Below are positions 1 to 6,246 of a DNA stretch of 14,092 bases, in pieces (position 1 is the first letter of the stretch; each line of letters starts with the position of its first letter). Both the position numbers and the translations under genes were made by a program. Under the pieces are notes generated by a model. The model had not been told where the DNA came from. It worked only from the letters and a program-made list of their open reading frames with translations, and searched no databases. Origin of the DNA: Planctomycetaceae bacterium (GTDB lineage Bacteria > Planctomycetota > Planctomycetia > Pirellulales > Thermoguttaceae); contig JAITQJ010000240.1 of NCBI GenBank assembly GCA_031288955.1, positions 1-14,092 of the forward strand. The letters run 5' to 3'.

Positions 1-13
1 GTGTGTTTAACCA

Positions 14-38
14 CAATCTTACGATTACGGCTCTGAAC
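14..38 (+). repeat. Direct repeat copy 1, upstream of the lectin-fold gene
   Basis: This 25-base stretch begins CAATCTTACGATTACGGCTC and matches 1329-1353 at 24 of 25 positions, the one difference being A against G. It lies 26 bases before the first gene of the window and its partner lies 48 bases after that gene's stop. The core AATC-TTAC-GATT can form a small hairpin. It may be the tail of a preceding unit like the one that follows, with the window cutting that unit off; that is inference. Confidence 0.75.
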
Positions 39-63
39 AATCACAACCTTATATTTTGCTACG

Positions 64-1281
64 ATGTCCCGATACATTCCCTTCATTTTCGCTTTTTTGT
101 TGTCTGTTTTTTCCGTTTGCGGCGTGGAGACTAGGGCAGCGGAGAGCGTGAAACTATGCCAATCTTATGAATTATGGGAAGAGTGGGATGCGCTCAAGGG
201 CGGTGATACCGAAAAATACGAGCGGTTGAAGGCAGAACACAACAGAACGGCTCGAACGGTTGGGGTGCCGCCCGAAGAGGCAAAGGCTGAAACGGAACGG
301 ATAAGGCGGCAAGAACAACAAGAGAAAACGCGTAAGGAGCGGGAACAACAAGAGAAAACGCGTAAGGAGCAGGAACGACAAGAGGAAGCACGCAAGGTGC
401 AAGAACAACAAGAGAAAGCACGTAAGGTGCAGGAACAACAAGAGGAAGCACGCAAGGTGCGGGAACAACAAGAGAAAGAACGTAAGGAGCGGGAACAACA
501 AGAGGAAGAACGCAAGGAGCGGGAACAACAAGAGGGAGAACGCAAGGCGGGCGACCTGTTAAGGTGGACGATTAATGACGTGAAGTTTCGTTTCCATTAT
601 TGTCCAGCGGGAACGTTTATGATGGGTAGTCCAGCCGAAGAAACTGGTCGCCACGGCAATGAAACGCCGCATCAGATAATGTTGACGCAAGGTTTTTGGA
701 TGGGCGAAACGGAGGTAACGCAGGAACAGTGGGAGTCGATAATGGGAGATAATCCGAGTAAATTCAAAGGGGCGAAGTTACCGGTGGAATGTGTATCGTG
801 GGACGATTGTCAGGATTTTGTGAAAAAATTAAACGCACTTGGCACTGCGCCGAAAGGTTACACGTTTGCGTTACCGACAGAGGCACAATGGGAATATGCT
901 TGCCGGGCGGGCAGCACGACGGCATATTGTTTTGGTGATGACGTGTATTTGCTTGACGCATATTGCTGGGACAGCGACAATAGCGACGAGAAAACGCATA
1001 AGGTTGGTATAAAGAAGGCGAATGTTTGGGGTTTGTACGATATGCACGGTAACGTATGGGAATGGTGTAGTGATTGGTACGGTCAGTATCCACGTCCGAC
1101 CGCATCGGCTTCTAAACGGATTGACCCCGTAGGTGCTTCGTTCGGCACTATCCGCGTAAGCCGCGGCGGCAGTTGGTACTACGAATTGGAACATTGCCGG
1201 TCGGCGTTTCGGTACTACTGTACGCCTGACTTCGATAATGCCGACTGGGGCGTACGCGTTGCCCTAGTTAGTGATGAGTAA
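64..1281 (+). CDS. Secreted FGE-sulfatase (SUMF1/C-type-lectin fold) protein with charged repeat helix
   Basis: A 405-residue protein with a hydrophobic signal peptide (residues 5-20, possible cleavage near residue 25), so probably exported. Residues 80-159 are eight exact 10-residue units of the type RKEREQQEKT, predicting a long charged helix. Residues about 170-402 are an FGE-sulfatase domain, with FMMGSP at 185, GETEVTQEQWE, LPTEAQWEYACRAG, YDMHGNVWEW, and RGGSW...CRSAFR near the C terminus. Genuine formylglycine-generating enzymes have a pair of active-site cysteines; only C378 of the CRSA motif is obvious here and no sulfatase is nearby, so an enzyme role is doubtful. A binding or display role on the lectin-like fold is more likely. 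Codons at positions expected to vary in DGR targets are mostly NAY or TNY (Y372, Y373, H377, F382, Y384, Y385, C386, F390, N392). The ATG at 64 is chosen because the signal peptide follows directly; no ribosome binding site is visible. Confidence 0.9.
   Translation: MSRYIPFIFAFLLSVFSVCGVETRAAESVKLCQSYELWEEWDALKGGDTEKYERLKAEHNRTARTVGVPPEEAKAETERIRRQEQQEKTRKEREQQEKTRKEQERQEEARKVQEQQEKARKVQEQQEEARKVREQQEKERKEREQQEEERKEREQQEGERKAGDLLRWTINDVKFRFHYCPAGTFMMGSPAEETGRHGNETPHQIMLTQGFWMGETEVTQEQWESIMGDNPSKFKGAKLPVECVSWDDCQDFVKKLNALGTAPKGYTFALPTEAQWEYACRAGSTTAYCFGDDVYLLDAYCWDSDNSDEKTHKVGIKKANVWGLYDMHGNVWEWCSDWYGQYPRPTASASKRIDPVGASFGTIRVSRGGSWYYELEHCRSAFRYYCTPDFDNADWGVRVALVSDE
301..540 (+). repeat. Eight tandem 30-bp in-frame repeats (coding minisatellite)
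   Basis: Eight head-to-tail 30-base units start at 301, 331, 361, 391, 421, 451, 481 and 511, with no gaps or length changes. The consensus begins CGTAAGGAGCGGGAACAACA. Each encodes ten residues of the type R-K-E/V-R/Q-E-Q-Q-E-K/E-T/A/E. Variation is confined to a few positions: CGT/CGC, GAG/GTG, CGG/CAG, AAA/GAA and the last codon. The ten-residue period does not fit a simple heptad and resembles ER/K-type single alpha helices. Unit number can be expected to change by slippage without shifting the frame. Confidence 0.95.
1159..1263 (+). other. Candidate DGR variable region in the 3' end of the lectin-fold gene
   Basis: This segment encodes residues 366-400, from S-R-G-G-S-W to the end of the domain. 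In many DGR targets this is where adenine-specific mutagenesis scatters substitutions. The codons after GGSW include TAC TAC, CAT, TTT, TAC TAC TGT, TTC and AAT. All end in a pyrimidine and are reachable from AAC or AAT by changing only adenines, while the framework codons (CGG TCG GCG, CCT GAC, GGC) stay conserved. E374, L375 and E376 do not fit simple AAY derivation. No reverse transcriptase or template repeat is in the window, so this is a pattern-based inference. Confidence 0.35.
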
Positions 1282-1327
1282 AAAGAACATCGGAACCGCG
1301 AACATAAGTCCGCAGTTTCTGTTTATG

Positions 1328-1343
1328 GCAATCTTACGATTGC
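1328..1343 (+). terminator. Small hairpin between convergent genes
   Basis: GCAATC-TTAC-GATTGC is a perfect 6-bp stem with a 4-base loop. It lies 46 bases after the stop at 1281 and 72 bases before the end of the convergent gene at 1416. No T-run follows on either strand, so a terminator role is weak. A short stem with a 4-base loop downstream of a target gene also resembles the cruciform that assists DGR retrohoming. It is the core of the direct repeat at 1329-1353. Confidence 0.35.
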
Positions 1344-1353
1344 GGCTCTGAAC
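1329..1353 (+). repeat. Direct repeat copy 2, downstream of the lectin-fold gene
   Basis: This matches 14-38 with one mismatch and begins CAATCTTACGATTGCGGCTC. In this copy the inverted repeat is perfect over six base pairs. The two copies are 1,315 bp apart and enclose the whole gene, as expected if gene plus spacer were a duplicable or excisable unit. Confidence 0.75.
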
Positions 1354-1415
1354 GTTCGCTCTGAAGTTTGCGTCAATGTCAAAGACGATGTAAGGCAGTA
1401 ACGGCTTTCATATTA

Positions 1416-2510
1416 CTATTGATACTCTTTCGAGGCAATGTCAATCGCCTTCGGGGTTGAGTCTGTTTGCGTTCCGCCGTGAATACTGCGAATCCGAACC
1501 GCAACGAAAAACGGCTTTTTGTCCTCTTCGGTCAAATACCACCAATACTCGCCCTTGTTCGGCAAATTGATGGAAATCGGCAGCCACGGACCGTCTTTGT
1601 TCGTTCCCCGAAGAATATCAATTTGGGCATCCTGCCAAAGTTCATCGCCCGTATTCCAATGGACAACTATCTGCGGCTTGTCGGGGCTGTCAATCCATCC
1701 CAGACTGTTTATTTTCCCCGCCTGTATCGGTTTTGCCTCTCCCCCTGACTGCACCGCCGCCGGTAATGTATCTTGCGTTGATACCGCCGGCACCGCCGCT
1801 GCCGATTTGCCCGCCGCAATTTTACCGCCAACTTTGGCTTCGCTTTTCGCCGGCTGAATGTCGAAAAACGATGCCATATTATTAAAAACGCCGTCAAGCG
1901 AATCATCGTCGTTCTTCGCCGGTGCCGGATTCGGAATCACGTCCAAGTCGGGAAACATCGGCATTGCCGCAGACGGATTTGCCGCAGCATACGTCTCTGC
2001 CGTCTTTTTTGTAACATTTGTATCCGCCGTATTCGTTACAATATCTGTCTCCGCTTTGACCGGTCGGAACTTTTCAGGTTTCGGCGGAGTAAGCGGCATT
2101 TGCTCTCCCGGCTGTTTCGGCGGCGGAGTCAACTCCGTCGGTGCTGCCGATGCCGTTCCCACGGCAACACGGAGTTGCGGACCGGACGGTGTAACACTGA
2201 TGTTTCCTGATTCGCTGACAGTTCGGAAAGCAAACCAATACTCGCCGTCGCCGGCAGCAGTGAAGGCAAAACGTTTGGCATCAACGGGCAGCCGTTTGAC
2301 AGAATACCAACGCCGTCCCCGGTCTTGTGAAACGAGCAGTTCAACTTCTTTTATCGGGTCGGCACCGCCGGCTGCACGGAGTTCAAAAGGTATCGTCAGG
2401 TTCCGAACTGTTGTATATGTCAACGGCGGCAAAGTCTGTGCGGGCATTTTGTTCACGAGGAATAATGCCGCCAAAACGAGAACACCGATTAAACGGAGCG
2501 TAAAAGTCAT
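1416..2510 (-). CDS. Secreted protein of unknown function with two related beta-rich domains
   Basis: I do not recognise a named family. Read from the ATG at 2510 the protein has 364 residues. It starts with a hydrophobic segment (residues 5-20) and an A-Q-T type cleavage site near 25, so it is probably exported. Two similar domains sit at the ends. Residues about 28-118 contain DRGRRWYSVKRLP and GEYWFAFRT; residues about 268-364 contain NKDGPWLPISINLP and GEYWWYLT. Both look like fibronectin- or Ig-like sandwiches. The linker (about 120-265) is rich in Pro, Ala, Lys and Thr. A TTG at 2555 would add 15 residues (M-D-S-V-A-K...), but this puts polar residues before the signal peptide, so the ATG is preferred. 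No clear ribosome binding site precedes it. The gene lies 150 bp downstream of the sigma-54 activator on the same strand and may be co-transcribed with it. Confidence 0.75.
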   Translation of the reverse strand: MTFTLRLIGVLVLAALFLVNKMPAQTLPPLTYTTVRNLTIPFELRAAGGADPIKEVELLVSQDRGRRWYSVKRLPVDAKRFAFTAAGDGEYWFAFRTVSESGNISVTPSGPQLRVAVGTASAAPTELTPPPKQPGEQMPLTPPKPEKFRPVKAETDIVTNTADTNVTKKTAETYAAANPSAAMPMFPDLDVIPNPAPAKNDDDSLDGVFNNMASFFDIQPAKSEAKVGGKIAAGKSAAAVPAVSTQDTLPAAVQSGGEAKPIQAGKINSLGWIDSPDKPQIVVHWNTGDELWQDAQIDILRGTNKDGPWLPISINLPNKGEYWWYLTEEDKKPFFVAVRIRSIHGGTQTDSTPKAIDIASKEYQ

Positions 2511-2660
2511 TGCTGTCCCAATCCAGCAGTTTCTGAATTTTGCAACGCTGTCCAATTCGGCAAATTTCGGACGCTTCCGCTGTCTATTTCCGGTTTTTAT
2601 CCCTCAAAAAGAAAATAGCAGGCAGGAAATAACGTTTGTATCGGAAATATCAGCACCGGC

Positions 2661-4274
2661 TTATTGTCCATACACCGTCCAGGTGGAGGCAGCGGTATTT
2701 CCTTTCATCCCCGCTTCTTCTTTTTTTGGGTCAATGCCGTAATGAAACACCTTGTAGCGCAAAATACGCGGTGTTGTACCGAGTTCTAATGCTGCCGCTG
2801 CCATATTACCTTTTGTCCGCTTTAATGCTTCTAAAATCGCCGGACGTTCCACCGCTTCAACCCGGTCTTTCAAACTCGTTACGCATCCCGCTGTGCCGCC
2901 CGAAGTTCCCGAAGACTTCTGAACACGCTGCAGCGTTTGAGGCAACTGCGAATCGTAAATCATTCCGTTATGACTCAACAAAATTGCCCGCTCTATCGTG
3001 TTTTCCAACTCCCGAACGTTGCCGGGCCATCGGTAGTTGAGCATTAAATCAACCGCCGCCGCACTAATTTGTTTAATGTCCTTATTCATACGCTTGGCAT
3101 TCGTTTCAATGAAATGATTCGCCAGTAAAACGATGTCGCTGCGTCTGTCCCGAAGCGGCGGCAGCACTATCGGAAAAACATTAATGCGGTAATACAAGTC
3201 TTCGCGGAATGTTCCCTGTGCCATCGCTTCTTCCAGATTCCGGTTTGTTGCGCAAATCAGCCGAACATTTGCCCGCCGTGTCGTGCTGCTGCCGACCCGT
3301 TCGTACGTCCGCTCTTGCAGAAGCCGCAGAATTTTAACCTGTATCGACAGCGAAAAGTCGCCGATTTCATCAAGAAAAAGTGTCCCGCCTTCGGCTTCTT
3401 CCACACGTCCTTTACGCAGCGAAATCGCACCGGTAAAGGCACCTTTTTCGTGTCCGAATAATTCGCTTTCGAGCAGATTTTCGTTCAACGCCGCACAGTT
3501 CACCCGCACAAAAGCGGCATCTTTCCGGTTGCTTGCGTTATGAATTGCCGCTGCCGCCAACTCTTTGCCCGTACCGGATTCGCCGCGGATTAACACCGTC
3601 GCATCGCTTGGAGCAACCTGATAAATTGCTTGATAAACATCGCGCATCACCATTGAGTTGCCGACAAGATTTTCCGGTCGGAAACGCAGCAACTCTTCTT
3701 TTAGCCGGATATTTTCGGCTTCGAGAGAACTTTGGATTTCCGCATTCTGCCGCCGGATTTTCACGTCGTATGCAATCATACTGGCAACGATTTTCAAAAT
3801 CTGCACATCGTGGTCGAGTCCAGCGTTGTCGCCTTCGTATTTTTTATCAACGGACAATGTTCCGAGAACTTCATTTTCGCAAACAATCGGTACGCAGATA
3901 AAACTGATTTCTTCGCTGATTTTTTTTCGCCGGTTATAAATCCGGTCGAGAAACATTGGTTCTTCGGATATTTTCGGAATGGCTATCGAGCGTCCGGTTT
4001 CGATGACCTGTCCGACAATTCCTTCGCCCCGCTGGTATGTCAATTTGCCTTTTTGATAGGATGTAATACCGTGTGCGACTTCGAGAATCAGCCCTTCCTT
4101 ATCGGGCGTAACGAGCAGGATGATTCCGCGGGTCATATCGAGTTGGCTGTGGAGCAGATTCAGTGTTTCGGACAGGGTGTTTCGTTGGTCGAGTTCGGAG
4201 CCGATGAGACGGCTCAGGCTCAAAACTGCCTCCAATTCTAAAGCCCTGCGGGAGTCGAGAAAGACTTTATCCAT
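2661..4274 (-). CDS. NifA-like sigma-54-dependent transcriptional activator (GAF-AAA+-Fis)
   Basis: A 537-residue enhancer-binding protein that would remodel sigma-54 RNA polymerase at -24/-12 promoters. Residues about 18-168 form a GAF sensor domain. A short coiled linker (175-198) leads to the AAA+ domain: Walker A GESGTGKE at 231-238, the sigma-54 contact loop GAFTGA at 278-283, Walker B TLFLDE at 298-303, and WPGNVREL at 416-423. The C-terminal Fis-type helix-turn-helix (about 477-515) has the form GNMAAAALELGTTPRILRYKV, close to the NifA/AnfA/VnfA group. It lacks the long cysteine-bearing linker of oxygen-sensitive NifA proteins. No nif genes are in the window, and I found no convincing -24/-12 site in the intergenic regions, so its targets are probably elsewhere. 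The ATG at 4274 fits the usual GAF start; no Shine-Dalgarno is visible. The upstream DNA carries an IS-type remnant and an 85-bp repeat with a promoter-like core pointing at this gene. Confidence 0.93.
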   Translation of the reverse strand: MDKVFLDSRRALELEAVLSLSRLIGSELDQRNTLSETLNLLHSQLDMTRGIILLVTPDKEGLILEVAHGITSYQKGKLTYQRGEGIVGQVIETGRSIAIPKISEEPMFLDRIYNRRKKISEEISFICVPIVCENEVLGTLSVDKKYEGDNAGLDHDVQILKIVASMIAYDVKIRRQNAEIQSSLEAENIRLKEELLRFRPENLVGNSMVMRDVYQAIYQVAPSDATVLIRGESGTGKELAAAAIHNASNRKDAAFVRVNCAALNENLLESELFGHEKGAFTGAISLRKGRVEEAEGGTLFLDEIGDFSLSIQVKILRLLQERTYERVGSSTTRRANVRLICATNRNLEEAMAQGTFREDLYYRINVFPIVLPPLRDRRSDIVLLANHFIETNAKRMNKDIKQISAAAVDLMLNYRWPGNVRELENTIERAILLSHNGMIYDSQLPQTLQRVQKSSGTSGGTAGCVTSLKDRVEAVERPAILEALKRTKGNMAAAALELGTTPRILRYKVFHYGIDPKKEEAGMKGNTAASTWTVYGQ

Positions 4275-4358
4275 ACAAAATTTTGGGAAGCGTTGACTAA
4301 TTTATAGACGCTGCTACAATGTTCGGACCTGACAAGTCCTTCTATTATAGGAGGCTGT

Positions 4359-4415
4359 ATGTTTGCGTGCAAGAGGTGCGGCGGGGAACACCGCGTCAAA
4401 ATGGTATCGTCATAG
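4359..4415 (+). pseudogene. Zinc-ribbon ORF remnant, probably the start of an IS1-type insA
   Basis: An ATG at 4359 follows an AGGAGG (4349-4354) at 4 bases' spacing, the strongest ribosome binding site on the + strand of this window. It opens an 18-codon frame beginning M-F-A-C-K-R-C-G-G-E-H-R-V-K. The CxxC pair followed by V-K is typical of the zinc ribbon that begins IS1-type InsA proteins (CxxCxS...VKNG). Restoring one A in the run of four (4398-4401) would make it read V-K-N-G-I-V-I-G-K and stay open beyond 4430, so a single-base deletion probably killed it. The second CxxC of a complete ribbon is absent, so the gene is also truncated. It points away from the activator gene at 4274. The alternative is a genuine very short peptide. 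Confidence 0.4.
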
Positions 4416-4419
4416 GAAA

Positions 4420-4441
4420 AGACTCTAGGCAAGCATCTCAC
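4420..4441 (+). repeat. 22-bp dispersed motif, copy 1
   Basis: The core is CTCTAGGCAAGCATCTCAC. It recurs in the same orientation at 14001-14022 with 20 of 22 positions identical, the two differences being A/G. It begins where the zinc-ribbon remnant loses resemblance to its family and is followed by AT-rich DNA. It could be the end of a small mobile element; I cannot assign a family. Confidence 0.6.
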
Positions 4442-4455
4442 GTATTTTTTAGTAA

Positions 4456-4540
4456 TTTTTTGATGATATTGTATAGATTTTCTTTTCGGTGATTGAAGCG
4501 GAACTCATATTCTTTTAAGTGCAGCATAAAGGTTTGCGAA
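4456..4540 (-). repeat. 85-bp inverted repeat, copy A
   Basis: Read on the - strand this matches 8541-8625 over 85 bases without a gap, with 10 differences of which 9 are transitions. The most conserved half contains TTCAATC and, further on, CTATACAATATC, resembling -35 and -10 elements about 16 bases apart that point toward the activator gene starting at 4274. The far end of the repeat is 181 bases before that start, with the IS-type remnant in between. Copies A and B flank the GH10-like and chemoreceptor genes as an inverted pair. Confidence 0.85.
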
Positions 4541-4638
4541 GCACACCCAAGCAGCGGTAATTTTACAAGAGTACGGTGAAAACGCAGCAATAACCGTAAT
4601 TCCCGATGAACAATAGTTCTTGCGGAAATTCCTGGCGG

Positions 4639-6102
4639 TTATCTTAATAGCGTTTCACGAAAGGCGGCGAAACGGCGGAAGGTTTCTTTTGCCTGACGCT
4701 GCACGTCGAGCAAACCCCGCGGGGACTTTTCCGAATCCTGTAACTGCGTCCAGATAATGCCGCGTATCATCCGCCGTCCAAAAAGCGTGAACAAAACATT
4801 GTCCGTCCAAACCCGCTGCAACGCTTCCGTCCACTGCGGCATCATTTCGTCATCGCCGACCATTCCCCCGCTGTCCGGCACCGAAAACATAATGAATACT
4901 TTTTTGTCCAGAAAACTCCATTGGTCAATCTTGCTGCTAATGCACATCGGGTCATACGGCAGCGTACAATTATCGCCGCTGCCGAGATTGATTTCCAAGA
5001 GAAAGGAATCGATTTCCCGGCAGCCCATCAATGCTTCCGCAATCTGCACTTGTTCCCAATCTGTCTCATAAGTCAACGCAAATTCCCCCCAAGGCTGCTC
5101 AATGCCTGCTGCAATCGGCGTTTCAATTCCCCGGCTCCGCATCTGCTGCGCCAATATCCGTACCATTCCCATTAACCGCGAATGTGAAACTTCCGGCAGC
5201 GATTGTAACTGAAACCGGTTCGCTAGAATCCAGCCGTCTGCCAGATAACCGTATCGCTCCGACATCGAATTGACGAACCGTGTTATGCGCGTCTCCAAAA
5301 AGCCTTCTTCGCCGAGCCGCTGTACAAGCCAAGTTGGTAAATACTCCGGCGCAAACGATAACAGCGGACCTAACAGGATTTTCCTGCCGCTTCGGGCTGC
5401 GTTGGCAATCCGCTTTTCCAAACGTTCCCAATGAAACTGTCCCGGTTCCGGTTCGAGTTCCCGCCACGGCGGCATCGGTAAAACCGCGTGAAAACCCCGC
5501 TGTAACACTTCGTTGTATGTTCCTAAATCTGCCAGCGTTTCGAGCGGTACGTCCGTCATACCGGCACCAAAAAACACCGGCAATTTTTCGTTGTTGCGCA
5601 TCCGCCAAGCCAGCGATTGTTCGGTGAACGCTTTAGTTCCCAAGATGCTGATGTGCGTCAGCACTTCCAAAATGGACAAGAACTCTTCTTCCAAACCGGT
5701 CTGAAAAATATCTTCAACAGCGGCGGCAGCGAAACGTTTTGCCGCCGCAGCAAGTCCTTCGCTCAATAACTCCGGTTGATGAAAACCAAGAACGTGCCAG
5801 TCAAAAAGCCGCAGATAAATCTGTCCGAGTGAACCCCGGCATAATTCCTTGAGGAGCAGGTACGGATTTCCCCGGCTAATAAGTGATTCCGTGGAGGTCA
5901 TTACGGTGCCGAAATCGGGAAACGGGACGGGAACGTGAATCGTGCCGCTTCCCGGTGATTCGGTAAGTATCCGTAATTCATCGTTTCGCAGAACGGCGGA
6001 GGACATTCTCGGCACGCGCCCCCAACTGGCGAAAAACGCTTTCGCAAGCAACTGCGCCGGCACGAGACCGTCTGTAATACGGAAATACCAAGTCTGGGGC
6101 AT
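4639..6102 (-). CDS. GH10-like TIM-barrel protein, probably with an altered active site
   Basis: A 487-residue protein without a signal peptide, so likely cytoplasmic. The N-terminal 165 residues are not recognised. From about 175 the sequence resembles glycoside hydrolase family 10: PWRELEPEPGQFHW at 212-225 (the W-x-x-x-E-P-x-x-G-x-F strand), a barrel core around 240-260, and near the C terminus GIIWTQLQDSEKSPRGLLD (448-466), like the closing W...D...GLLD of xylanases. The acid/base segment normally reading WDVVNE appears here as GWILANRF (290-297) with no glutamate. A possible nucleophile-strand equivalent is SFLLEINLG (366-374, E370). Either catalysis differs or the protein is a non-enzymatic relative. 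The start at 6102 is the only good ATG and has no clear ribosome binding site. It follows the chemoreceptor gene on the same strand after 143 bp, past a hairpin at that gene's end, so it may be transcribed separately. Confidence 0.65.
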   Translation of the reverse strand: MPQTWYFRITDGLVPAQLLAKAFFASWGRVPRMSSAVLRNDELRILTESPGSGTIHVPVPFPDFGTVMTSTESLISRGNPYLLLKELCRGSLGQIYLRLFDWHVLGFHQPELLSEGLAAAAKRFAAAAVEDIFQTGLEEEFLSILEVLTHISILGTKAFTEQSLAWRMRNNEKLPVFFGAGMTDVPLETLADLGTYNEVLQRGFHAVLPMPPWRELEPEPGQFHWERLEKRIANAARSGRKILLGPLLSFAPEYLPTWLVQRLGEEGFLETRITRFVNSMSERYGYLADGWILANRFQLQSLPEVSHSRLMGMVRILAQQMRSRGIETPIAAGIEQPWGEFALTYETDWEQVQIAEALMGCREIDSFLLEINLGSGDNCTLPYDPMCISSKIDQWSFLDKKVFIMFSVPDSGGMVGDDEMMPQWTEALQRVWTDNVLFTLFGRRMIRGIIWTQLQDSEKSPRGLLDVQRQAKETFRRFAAFRETLLR

Positions 6103-6143
6103 AATGCTTACTGTCCGCCGCTTAAAATTTTGAATAAAGAATG

Positions 6144-6211
6144 AACAATGAATAAGGGGATGAAACGAAATGCCGTAACGGTATTAGGCTGCGTCTTTAT
6201 TATTCATTGTT
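6144..6211. repeat. 12-bp inverted repeat between the chemoreceptor and GH10-like genes
   Basis: AACAATGAATAA at 6144-6155 is exactly reverse-complementary to 6200-6211, with 44 bases between. The interior contains a second small palindrome, CCGT-A-ACGG, at 6173-6181. It fills most of the 143-bp gap and could fold in the leader of the GH10-like mRNA, or be a miniature element remnant. Confidence 0.55.
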
Positions 6212-6220
6212 ACAATCTTT

Positions 6221-6246
6221 GTGCCTCGGCGGGGTTTTCGAGGCAC
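6221..6246 (-). terminator. Hairpin at the end of the chemoreceptor gene
   Basis: GTGCCTCG (6221-6228) and CGAGGCAC (6239-6246) form a perfect 8-bp GC-rich stem with a 10-base loop. On the - strand it begins at the stop codon (6246-6248). No clear U-tract follows, so it is either a non-canonical terminator or a 3'-end stabilising structure. Confidence 0.5.

Noticed and set aside
301..540. CRISPR array, suggested by regular 30-bp repeats
   Set aside because: The units are contiguous with no spacers, and they lie in frame inside a gene.
165..545. Long open frames on the - strand opposite the coding repeats
   Set aside because: They arise from the 30-bp repeat read backwards (Ser/Cys/Leu/Phe runs) and have no independent coding character.
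64..1281. Calling the first gene a true formylglycine-generating enzyme
   Set aside because: Only one of the paired active-site cysteines is evident and no sulfatase gene is nearby.
1858..2742. 294-codon open frame on the + strand
   Set aside because: It lies opposite the secreted protein and the end of the activator gene. Its composition is that of an antisense shadow with no recognisable domain.
4456..4540. The 85-bp repeat as a decayed coding sequence (both copies read K-V-C-E-x-x-P in one frame)
   Set aside because: Both copies have stops at the same places in the relevant frames, and the best conserved part lies outside that stretch, so a non-coding element fits better.
4530..4613. 27-codon open stretch on the + strand ending in V-I-P-D-E-Q
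   Set aside because: It is preceded directly by a stop, has no start codon and overlaps the 85-bp repeat. It may be a gene fragment, but nothing identifies it.
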